Assembly: GCA_019044685.2 (NCBI GenBank)
Contig: JAGTXX020000002.1
Location: 558,001-622,000 of the forward strand
Source of the DNA: Nannochloris sp. 'desiccata'
Lineage: Eukaryota > Chlorophyta > Trebouxiophyceae > Chlorellales > Chlorellaceae
Direction: 5' to 3'
Length of the DNA: 64,000 nucleotides
The notes beneath the pieces were generated by a model. The model did not search any database and had not been told where the DNA came from. It saw only the letters and a list, made by a program, of their open reading frames with translations. A program made the translations under genes and the position numbers. Positions 1 through 9,413 of this stretch are shown one piece after another. Position 1 is the stretch's first letter; every line of letters begins with the position of its first letter.

Positions 1-33
1 ATACGTAAGTAATGAAGATTTAGTGAAGAAACC

Positions 34-594
34 CTATACCATTTGCTTTTGAATTGCTTGGTTGTATGCTTGTTGCAACGCTTTTTTCTTTAGCCGCATT
101 GTCGGATTGAGCCCTCCTTCGAGCTCCTGCTCTAGATCTAGAATTTCTTTAAGTTGCTGCCGAAGAGCTGCTGGATCAGATCTGCAAGGGAAGAGACTTA
201 ATTAAAAAGTAATGGCACTGGAAACAAGAAGAAGAGGCCACAACCGCTATTAAAAGGAAAGAGTATTTTAATTTTTTTAACTGGTCTTTCTTACGTGTGC
301 TGCGCAGCTTCACGCTGCAACTGGCGACCCTTCTTGTTTTTTGAAACTTGTTTTGCCCGCTCTGCCTTCCTGCAAGCATCAAAGTAAAGGAGACAAGGCA
401 TTCAGAGTTATTTTCAAGCGAGATGACCGGGAGGGAAAACTTAAAAGGAAAAGAATTACCTGAAGGCATCCATCGGATTAAGATCCCTTCCACCCTTTTT
501 CTTGACCTGCATTGTATGTAAATTCTAGCATTAGAACCGGGTACCACGTTCCTAAGTGCTGAGCTGCCAGGATTGTTAAGCTGTCTCTTACCAT
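34..594 (-). CDS. WBP11-like (Wbp11 N-terminal domain) small basic protein, 4 exons
   Basis: Exons on the minus strand are 594-592 (only the ATG), 506-460, 369-295 and 181-34; all junctions are GT-AG and in phase, giving about 90 aa. The protein starts MVKKKGGRDLNPMDAFRKAE and continues with KNKKGRQLQREAAQ, a charged helix, and ends in KQMV. The pattern NP-x-D-x-x-RK-x-ER-x-K-x-x-KNKK resembles the N-terminus of WW-domain-binding protein 11, a nuclear splicing-associated factor. Family members are normally several hundred residues, so this is either a short paralogue or the last codons before another donor: GTATAG overlaps the stop at 34-36, so the gene could continue left of the window. Its 5' end faces mitoferrin across the inserted palindrome. 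Identification rests on motif likeness only. Confidence 0.55.
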
Positions 595-739
595 TGTTGA
601 AGGATGCACACTCAAAGGCACAATACAACGATAGATCAAGGATGTGGAAATGCGTTTCAATATTTTATGTATTTAATTATCACCGTTTTCGCTGAGTTTC
701 TGGTTGTTGAGGGAGAACAGTCTGAACAGTCTGCTGGGC

Positions 740-3732
740 CAAATTCTGCCTCATATACCCTGCTGGGAGAGGGTGGGAGCAGGCAACCAAAACGGAGTTT
801 GAAGAATTATATATCCCAGAAATATAGCTCTCCCAGAGATATAGTCAATATTGCAGTTACAAGGAGCCCTGATATTTGACTTCAAAGCGATTCAGTGATT
901 CTGATCAGAATCTTTACAGTCTGGTTCCTGACATTTATAACAGCTCTAATCTTTATATGCATTTACAATGGAGCTTTACTGTCGATATGTAACAGATCAT
1001 CGTCATTTTTTATAGTTAAAGCAGCTTTGGGAATCCAGCCGCCAGCATGATCAGCGTCACCAGCCGAATGGAGCAGCTCCCTCCAGCTGCGAACTTCTGG
1101 ATTACAACGGATGTACTGAGAGTAGGTGGTGCCACTCCAGAGGTAATCAGCGCATCCGCACCCACTAAACTCCGGCATGTTCAGCCTCAGCCCATTGCAC
1201 CGCCGGCCACCCCGTCGTCGCCTCCCAGTGAGCATCCAGCATGTTCTTCAGGTCCAGCTTGGTTACTTTTGACCGTCCTTTGATAGTGTTCTGCAACTTT
1301 TGCACGTCTGTTGCGTTGACGGCCCCTTGCAGCGCCTCAATGAACGTGGAAATACTGTTGCCTGCTCCCCCGCCAAGTGACCGCTCCTTGGCATCGAACT
1401 CCTCCAAGACCCCCTACAGAGCTTGAATACCATTCTGCAGGCTGCCTTTCTCCTGAACAAGCCTCTCAATAACCCTCACGACCGCTTCCAGTCTGCCCTT
1501 CTGAATCGTGAGACTGTGCGCCTGTTTGGCGTCGGATCTCTCAATGATGTTGTTTATGACCGGTCTCTCTTGCTCCCACAGGCGCCAGAGGTCAGCACAG
1601 GTCTTGCAGTCGCGGAATGCAATCGAGTGGCTGGCGTAGACCCTGGTGGAGGCCTTGGGAACCTCCACAACGACTCTGAGGGGAGCATCATGGGCGCTTC
1701 TGTCTTTGTTTTCAATTTTCTCAATTGCCCGCCGCTCCTTGTCCAGCACTTCCTCAGCAAATTTTTTGTACTCGATTATCTGCATGATGCCATTGATCCC
1801 TCTCAGGTGAACTAGCGTATAACGGTCTTGGTACCGGCGGCATTTCAAGGGGAGGTTCTGCCAAAACACAGTCCCCAAATACAACAATATTTGTAAGAAA
1901 GTCTCGGCGCCTATCTCCTTCTCATGACACTTCAGCCCTTGGTATTGCTCCAAAAGCTTCTTCAGGGCATGTCTCACCCCTGGCATGACTGTATCGACCC
2001 ATGCGTCAGGCACGTGCACCTCAGCACGCCCCAAGTAGTAGTCAAACGACCCCTTGAACCCGGCAAGGGCTAGATGTGCACCCAAGGCCGACGACTGGCT
2101 TTTTGAGAGGTATGAATTGGCACACGTGCTGCCACCTGATTTCCACTCTGCGAGCAGTTCTACGATGTCCACAGAGGTGTGGGCACCTGCCCGAATGGCG
2201 GCGGTGTTGCGCATGAGATGCGTCAAGCGGTTGGTTGTATTTCTCAGCCCAGCCTTGCTGAGTTGGTTGCTGAACAAGGTGGTCAATCCATCAGCATACA
2301 CGGCATTATCTTGATGGAAGAGTGCCCAGCATGAACTCGCGGACAGCGGCACCGAGGTCAGGGAGGCCTGGGATAGCAAGAGCAGAGAGGTCGTCGTGCT
2401 CCTCCTCCTGCTGTTGCTGCTGCTGCTGCATAGCTTGGACCTCTGCAACACGCTTCTTCACAGGGCGTCCTCTTACAGGCTGGATAACGGTGTAGTCGGA
2501 GAATGAGGCAGGGGTTTTATCTCCCCTGCGAGGTCTTGCCGTCCCTGCAACAACACCAATAAGGTCAACTAAAAGTATGATCAAAGTATCGCTAACGGAG
2601 AATATAAACAACATATGCGTTCATCAGAAGACGAATGTGCTTTAGAAGACTCTCCAACAGGATCAGAGGGCCTTGGATGGGGTTCAGTTAGACCCCGGGC
2701 TGAGATTCAACACCAGCAGTTGCTGCTGCAGGCTCCATGCTGCTCAAGGAGGAAGCTGCTATGCGTCAAACTTTGAATCAGCGTGGTCAGTGGAACCTAG
2801 CCTGTTTAATTACATTGCAGGTTTAGCGCGCGTGGCAGCTCCTTCATGGTTGGAAGCTGCTGCAGCACCGGCCAAGAAAGGTGCCAGATGATGCTTTGCC
2901 TTGAAGAAGTGGTGATATAAAGACAGTGTAGCTACGTGCTAGCAGGAGGATTTGATACGTACGGGTGTTCCATCAACAGTTGAAAGAGTAGCACTGGTTT
3001 CTCGAGCTTCCTGCATCCGCTGCTGCTAGTAGACAGGCTGGCAGCAATGGTGGCGAGACGGCGGTGGGTGCGGCGACGAGAAACAGGCTGGATTTTCTCA
3101 AGGCAGCAGCGACTCAGCCAAAGGGGCAACGAGCGCAGTTGGGTATTCAATGGGCTGATGCCGATGCTTTGATATGGTGGGTGCTACCAATCAGGGGTGC
3201 AGACGCAGCAGGTGATCAGGAATCCTGAGCGATCATCAACATTGTGATCAGCGCAGTATTAATGGAGAGCAGGCTGCTGCAGCTTCTCCCTGGGATGTGT
3301 TGTTCATTTTCTCTTTGCAGGAATTGCTCTGAACGGCATTTAAAATGCTAGTTCCCAGCTCTCTGCCGGCTCCCAGCCCTTCTCCCAGCCTGAGGCGCCG
3401 ACTATAATAGTAGTTTTGGCCTTAACCTCATTCTCGTTTCATATTATTCATTTCCAGTATCCTGTAATTATGGGGAATTTATTTTCCGCTGATTCCACGC
3501 CGTCCACGGCGCGGTTCTATGAGGGAATCACATTGCTTTTTGCCAATCCTAACAGGGAATTTCCTCAGGATTTTGATCCTAAGCGCCCCCACAAGACAGT
3601 GTCGCTGAGAAGAGTTTCGCGAGCGAGCTTCGTCGACTTCGTGAACGGTAGAAATGGCCCCTCGCGAGTTGTTCTTCTTGACGATAAAATTCTTGAAGAT
3701 CCTACAAAGTTCAAGCTTGAGCTGGAATCGCC
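740..3732 (+). repeat. Left arm of the giant palindrome
   Basis: Reverse complement of 3771-6763. The outer edge begins CAAATTCTGCCTCATATACC; the inner edge ends GCTGGAATCGCC. The two arms are close to identical, implying recent duplication or gene conversion. Confidence 0.9.
1165..2544 (-). pseudogene. Crypton/Ndc10-like tyrosine recombinase remnant (left arm)
   Basis: Mirror image of the right-arm copy at 4959-6338, reading outwards from the palindrome centre. The main open stretch is 2451-1414, closed by TAG at 1416-1414; the same frame continues open to 1165. Catalytic-looking residues (H, R, W, Y) and the frame change near 2310 are the same as in the other arm, so both copies share the same lesions. 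Confidence 0.6.
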
Positions 3733-3745
3733 AATGGAGCAATAA
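3470..3745 (+). CDS. Hypothetical ORF reading into the palindrome centre
   Basis: ATG at 3470 opens 91 codons starting MGNLFSADSTPSTARFYEG and crossing into the spacer, where it stops. The mirror copy on the minus strand starts at 4033 and, because the spacer differs by strand, runs through it and continues antisense into the left arm to 3479 (184 codons). No family recognised. It may be an exon fragment of the same element or chance. Confidence 0.25.
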   Translation: MGNLFSADSTPSTARFYEGITLLFANPNREFPQDFDPKRPHKTVSLRRVSRASFVDFVNGRNGPSRVVLLDDKILEDPTKFKLELESPMEQ

Positions 3746-3770
3746 TGCGACTTCCAGGTCGACCGCCAGC

Positions 3771-6763
3771 GGCGATTCCAGCTCAAGCTTGAACTTTGTA
3801 GGATCTTCAAGAATTTTATCGTCAAGAAGAACAACTCGCGAAGGGCCATTTCTACCGTTCACGAAGTCGACGAAGCTCGCTCGCGAAACTCTTCTCAGCG
3901 ACACTGTCTTGTGGGGGCGCTTAGGATCAAAATCCTGAGGAAATTCCCTGTTAGGATTGGCAAAAAGCAATGTGATTCCCTCATAGAACCGCGCCGTGGA
4001 CGGCGTGGAATCAGCGGAAAATAAATTCCCCATAATTACAGGATACTGGAAATGAATAATATGAAACGAGAATGAGGTTAAGGCCAAAACTACTATTATA
4101 GTCGGCGCCTCAGGCTGGGAGAAGGGCTGGGAGCCGGCAGAGAGCTGGGAACTAGCATTTTAAATGCCGTTCAGAGCAATTCCTGCAAAGAGAAAATGAA
4201 CAACACATCCCAGGGAGAAGCTGCAGCAGCCTGCTCTCCATTAATACTGCGCTGATCACAATGTTGATGATCGCTCAGGATTCCTGATCACCTGCTGCGT
4301 CTGCACCCCTGATTGGTAGCACCCACCATATCAAAGCATCGGCATCAGCCCATTGAATACCCAACTGCGCTCGTTGCCCCTTTGGCTGAGTCGCTGCTGC
4401 CTTGAGAAAATCCAGCCTGTTTCTCGTCGCCGCACCCACCGCCGTCTCGCCACCATTGCTGCCAGCCTGTCTACTAGCAGCAGCGGATGCAGGAAGCTCG
4501 AGAAACCAGTGCTACTCTTTCAACTGTTGATGGAACACCCGTACGTATCAAATCCTCCTGCTAGCACGTAGCTACACTGTCTTTATATCACCACTTCTTC
4601 AAGGCAAAGCATCATCTGGCACCTTTCTTGGCCGGTGCTGCAGCAGCTTCCAACCATGAAGGAGCTGCCACGCGCGCTAAACCTGCAATGTAATTAAACA
4701 GGCTAGGTTCCACTGACCACGCTGATTCAAAGTTTGACGCATAGCAGCTTCCTCCTTGAGCAGCATGGAGCCTGCAGCAGCAACTGCTGGTGTTGAATCT
4801 CAGCCCGGGGTCTAACTGAACCCCATCCAAGGCCCTCTGATCCTGTTGGAGAGTCTTCTAAAGCACATTCGTCTTCTGATGAACGCATATGTTGTTTATA
4901 TTCTCCGTTAGCGATACTTTGATCATACTTTTAGTTGACCTTATTGGTGTTGTTGCAGGGACGGCAAGACCTCGCAGGGGAGATAAAACCCCTGCCTCAT
5001 TCTCCGACTACACCGTTATCCAGCCTGTAAGAGGACGCCCTGTGAAGAAGCGTGTTGCAGAGGTCCAAGCTATGCAGCAGCAGCAGCAACAGCAGGAGGA
5101 GGAGCACGACGACCTCTCTGCTCTTGCTATCCCAGGCCTCCCTGACCTCGGTGCCGCTGTCCGCGAGTTCATGCTGGGCACTCTTCCATCAAGATAATGC
5201 CGTGTATGCTGATGGATTGACCACCTTGTTCAGCAACCAACTCAGCAAGGCTGGGCTGAGAAATACAACCAACCGCTTGACGCATCTCATGCGCAACACC
5301 GCCGCCATTCGGGCAGGTGCCCACACCTCTGTGGACATCGTAGAACTGCTCGCAGAGTGGAAATCAGGTGGCAGCACGTGTGCCAATTCATACCTCTCAA
5401 AAAGCCAGTCGTCGGCCTTGGGTGCACATCTAGCCCTTGCCGGGTTCAAGGGGTCGTTTGACTACTACTTGGGGCGTGCTGAGGTGCACGTGCCTGACGC
5501 ATGGGTCGATACAGTCATGCCAGGGGTGAGACATGCCCTGAAGAAGCTTTTGGAGCAATACCAAGGGCTGAAGTGTCATGAGAAGGAGATAGGCGCCGAG
5601 ACTTTCTTACAAATATTGTTGTATTTGGGGACTGTGTTTTGGCAGAACCTCCCCTTGAAATGCCGCCGGTACCAAGACCGTTATACGCTAGTTCACCTGA
5701 GAGGGATCAATGGCATCATGCAGATAATCGAGTACAAAAAATTTGCTGAGGAAGTGCTGGACAAGGAGCGGCGGGCAATTGAGAAAATTGAAAACAAAGA
5801 CAGAAGCGCCCATGATGCTCCCCTCAGAGTCGTTGTGGAGGTTCCCAAGGCCTCCACCAGGGTCTACGCCAGCCACTCGATTGCATTCCGCGACTGCAAG
5901 ACCTGTGCTGACCTCTGGCGCCTGTGGGAGCAAGAGAGACCGGTCATAAACAACATCATTGAGAGATCCGACGCCAAACAGGCGCACAGTCTCACGATTC
6001 AGAAGGGCAGACTGGAAGCGGTCGTGAGGGTTATTGAGAGGCTTGTTCAGGAGAAAGGCAGCCTGCAGAATGGTATTCAAGCTCTGTAGGGGGTCTTGGA
6101 GGAGTTCGATGCCAAGGAGCGGTCACTTGGCGGGGGAGCAGGCAACAGTATTTCCACGTTCATTGAGGCGCTGCAAGGGGCCGTCAACGCAACAGACGTG
6201 CAAAAGTTGCAGAACACTATCAAAGGACGGTCAAAAGTAACCAAGCTGGACCTGAAGAACATGCTGGATGCTCACTGGGAGGCGACGACGGGGTGGCCGG
6301 CGGTGCAATGGGCTGAGGCTGAACATGCCGGAGTTTAGTGGGTGCGGATGCGCTGATTACCTCTGGAGTGGCACCACCTACTCTCAGTACATCCGTTGTA
6401 ATCCAGAAGTTCGCAGCTGGAGGGAGCTGCTCCATTCGGCTGGTGACGCTGATCATGCTGGCGGCTGGATTCCCAAAGCTGCTTTAACTATAAAAAATGA
6501 CGATGATCTGTTAAATATCGACAGTAAAGCTCCATTGTAAATGCATATAAAGATTAGAGCTGTTATAAATGTCAGGAACCAGACTGTAAAGATTCTGATC
6601 AGAATCACTGAATCGCTTTGAAGTCAAATATCAGGGCTCCTTGTAACTGCAATATTGACTATATCTCTGGGAGAGCTATATTTCTGGGATATATAATTCT
6701 TCAAACTCCGTTTTGGTTGCCTGCTCCCACCCTCTCCCAGCAGGGTATATGAGGCAGAATTTG
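3771..6763 (-). repeat. Right arm of the giant palindrome
   Basis: Reverse complement of 740-3732. Its outer edge (6763) lies only about 60 bp before the mitoferrin start codon, so the arm is directly upstream of that gene. Confidence 0.9.
4959..6338 (+). pseudogene. Crypton/Ndc10-like tyrosine recombinase remnant (right arm)
   Basis: After an acceptor TTGTTGCAG (ends 4958) comes a stretch with GRPVKKR and poly-Q. The frame then changes near 5190 to an ORF holding THLMRNTAAIRAG (about 5280-5318) and, 25 residues after the His, a Trp (EWKSGG), then a Tyr 11 further on (CANSYL, about 5391). HxxR-W-Y with this spacing matches box II of tyrosine recombinases (in Cre, H289-R292-W315-Y324). The following stretch, AGF then R and a proline-rich P-x-x-x-x-P region, resembles the Ndc10 second domain. 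The conserved N-terminal Arg and Lys were not found. An in-frame TAG at 6087-6089 interrupts a frame that stays open to 6338. TAG is an ordinary stop in neighbouring genes, so I read this as inactive. Confidence 0.6.
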
Positions 6764-6821
6764 TATTCAAGTAGGAGGACCCACAAGGCAGTGCTGCGTT
6801 TCTTATTAAGTATTTGCAGCG

Positions 6822-8341
6822 ATGGGGGACCCTTGTTGTACAGCAAGCATGGATGTCCCATCGGCGGACCCAGCCAATTACGATGGGCTTACATTTTATG
6901 GGGTTCGTGATTTTCAAATGATCAAAACTTTCTACAATAAAACACCATTTTCAGAGCCTCTAACTCCTTTTTCTCTATTCATGCAGCACATGGTAGCCGG
7001 AGCGATGGCAGGCATGGGTGAACACCTTGCCATGTACCCAGTCGATACTGTCAAAACTCGCATGCAAGCGTTGGCTCATCCTGGACAGCAGGCAAGTCTT
7101 TATTTCTTCTTTTTATTTCACCATGCCCTTCTTTACCTTGCAGTAAACCTTACCCGCAGTGTGCCAATGTCCTTCTTTGCAGCTACATACCTCCCTTGTG
7201 AGAGCAATGTCGGGAGTTCTGAGGCGGGAAGGCGTGCCCGGTTTTTACAGAGGAGCCACGGCAATGGCAATCGGAGCTGGGTAAGCTATTATTTCCTTAA
7301 TTTTACATTAATTTCTTGCTCAATTGATATTTTATTTTGCAACGGAACAAGAAATCAACCATATCTAAGAGTACGTTGAATAACCTGTTAATCTGCTAAA
7401 GTTTACCCATCCCGTCTTTTTCCAAAAATATAATCCAGACCTAGCCATGCTCTATATTTCGCTGCTTATGAAGCTGCAAAAGATATTTATGGAGGATCAG
7501 AACCTGGACATCACCCACTAGCAACAGCAGCAGCAGGTAAGATTTTACTAATAGCTCTTAATTTAGTGGTTTCGTTAATATTCACCACTGAAGTCGTTCC
7601 TGCCTTTTTCTTTAGGTGCGACTGCGACAATTGTTAACGATGGTTGCATGACCCCTTGGGATGTAATTAAACAACGAATGCAAGTATCACATAGCCCATT
7701 TCGTAGTCTAGGGCACTGCATAGCAGAAACGTGGAGGCAAGGCGGTCTCTCGGCGTTTTATAAATCTTATTGGACGACGGTAAGTTTGAAACAAAAAATT
7801 ACCTGCATATTTTCTATTTAATAAATATTACAAATCTGTTTATTTTCTAAACTCTCTTCTTAATGCAGTTAATGATGAATATCCCCTACACAGCTATTCA
7901 CTTTGCCACGTATGAGAGCTCAAAAACATATTTTGGCAATGGGTATGATGAAACTCTTGGAATGCAGTTGGGTGCTGGTGGAATAGCCGGAGGGTTGGCT
8001 GCAGCAGCTACAACACCGATGGATGTAGTGAAAACGAGACTACAGTTAGAAGGGCTAGGGAGCGCGACCAAATACAATACAATATCAATGGTAAGACTGA
8101 TAAAGAGATATGTCTCAGAGTCTACTTTTTTTTTGTTTATATTTTTTTTGCGACATTTTCCACATTTTAACTCACTTTCTATTTACTTTTTCAGGGCCCA
8201 ATTATGCGTAGAATATTGAATGAAGAAGGTGTGTCGGGACTTCTACGTGGCTGGCAACCGAGAGTTTTGTTCCACGTTCCCTCTGCTGCTATCTGTTGGG
8301 GTATTTATGAAACATGCAAAGAGTATATTGCATCACAATGA
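6822..8341 (+). CDS. SLC25A28/37-like: Mitoferrin, mitochondrial iron carrier (SLC25), 6 exons
   Basis: Exons 6822-7091, 7183-7280, 7439-7536, 7616-7779, 7869-8090 and 8195-8341 join in phase to 332 aa. The three SLC25 repeats are visible: YPVDTVKTRMQ in the first, TPWDVIKQRMQ in the second, TPMDVVKTRLQ in the third. The first is preceded by GAMAGMGEHLAMYPVD, the Glu-His signature of mitoferrin (Mrs3/Mrs4), and IPYTAIHFATYE follows the second repeat. These carriers import ferrous iron across the inner mitochondrial membrane for heme and Fe-S cluster synthesis. Intron 1 starts with GC (CAG|GCAAGT), the usual context of GC-AG introns. TGTAA lies right after the stop. The giant palindrome ends about 60 bp upstream, so it may have displaced or supplied the promoter. 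Confidence 0.92.
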
Positions 8342-8580
8342 ATATGTAAAAATGAGAGAATTGCTGAGGTGCTAATTGTTCGCTAATTGCTCGCGGGATC
8401 GCTCTTAGTGTCCTATGGGGAGGCTCAATCCCACTATAAACAAAACAAAACAAAATAGGGTGACTTAAGGGATCGAGAGAAGCACCGAGCTTCAGGCCAC
8501 CCCTATTTAAAATAACTCTTCAAATCAGCCGACACCAGTTGGGGTTAATAATTTAGAGCGAAGTATAAAATATTTGCCCT
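8342..8580. other. Intergenic region downstream of mitoferrin
   Basis: No ORF of note. It contains AAAACAAAACAAAAC-type simple sequence near 8440. I see no RNA gene that I can support. Confidence 0.4.
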
Positions 8581-8643
8581 GCAATGCAACAGTATAATAA
8601 TAATATCTAGACCCTGGATTCTTTCTTCTATCTTGACTTGACT
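8581..8643 (+). repeat. Left fragment of a dispersed repeat split by the retroelement
   Basis: About 60 bp (GCAACAGTATA, then ATCTAGACCCTGGATTC, then CTTGACTTGACT) closely match 18238-18292. In the 18238 copy the sequence continues directly into ACTATAAATTCCC, which here occurs only at 13602. So 8644-13601 looks like an insertion into one repeat copy, with ACT present at both junctions. Confidence 0.6.
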
Positions 8644-8843
8644 GTTGCAAACGTTGATATTCACTAGCTTCAAGGAAGCGGCCTAAAAGGTATTTACTGT
8701 AATCAGTAATTTCTATTGCAGGAATTATATTTATAATATATTATTAGAATTTCAGAATCTGCGTGGAAACTGAAATATAAAGAATCAGAGAAATAGATAG
8801 TCAAAAGGTGGGCTAAGTTTGGGCGCAAAGCAGCGCTCTGTAC

Positions 8844-9237
8844 TAGAGGGGAAAATACACAAGTGCAAGTAAAAACTGAGAGCGAGAAAAAACAGCATAT
8901 CAAGAAAAAATAAATAAAAACTTACCCTAGAAATCGTTGCTGATCAACGCTGGCTATTCCCAATCTATAGTATACCCCTCTCCCCTCAAAAATAAGAATG
9001 TCTTTGCAAAAATTACCTGTATAGAGCACGGTGAAAACCAGAAGAATGATGTCAGTAATTGCATCTAAGAGCAATAACAAGTGATATTGCCCTCCCAAGA
9101 GTCCCTAGCCAGCGTGATAATTAATTATTTTATGACAAATTTGTTGTATGTCGGCGGAGCGGAAGAGCGACAATAAATTAATTGATTTTTCGCAAGGCTG
9201 CAGAGGGGAAAGATTGCTGGCATTGTTTCTTTAAAAG
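8844..9237 (-). repeat. Pseudo-LTR, 3' copy of the Penelope-like element
   Basis: 394 bp, direct repeat of 13202-13595 at constant offset 4358. No differences were seen on reading both by eye. Starts TAGAGGGGAAAATACAC and ends GTTTCTTTAAAAG on the plus strand. Confidence 0.92.
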
Positions 9238-9413
9238 AAACTAAGAGATGATAGGCACGGCTCGGAAGCAAGGTAGACGGTAGACGAGCTTCCAGAGTCC
9301 CACGCGCCAAGGCCCACCTCGGGCGACAAGCCTGAGGCACTGTATCATCACCATCAGCCTTAAAAATTCAGCAATTAGACATCATCTCCATAATAACAGT
9401 AGCCACTGTATTT

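Larger units (their letters stand above)
740..6763. mobile_element. Giant palindromic element with tyrosine-recombinase remnants
   Basis: Two arms, 740-3732 and 3771-6763, are reverse complements of equal length (2,993 bp) around a 38-bp unpaired spacer (3733-3770). Mirrored positions always sum to 7503, so there are no net indels. I saw single differences at about 987/6516 and about 3664/3839; I did not compare every base. Unique DNA flanks both sides: the WBP11-like promoter on the left and the mitoferrin promoter on the right. I found no target-site duplication at the edges. Each arm carries a broken gene with the HxxR-W-Y signature of a tyrosine recombinase (Crypton/Ndc10 type) reading outwards, and a short ORF reading towards the centre. 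Absence of a duplication fits recombinase-type integration but does not prove it. Confidence 0.8.

Noticed and set aside
1423..1815. Plus-strand ORF of 130 codons opposite the recombinase remnant
   Set aside because: Lies antisense to the recombinase frame, has no motif, and is mirrored in the other arm. It is a shadow.
6087..6089. TAG reassigned to an amino acid in this organism
   Set aside because: The haspin, SPF30, WBP11-like and SLC43-like genes end naturally at TAG, so it acts as a stop here.
740..6763. Palindrome as an assembly or foldback-read artefact
   Set aside because: The two arms differ at single bases, end sharply at the same mirrored position, and are flanked by different unique genes, which an artefactual mirror would not produce. 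Long reads should still confirm it.
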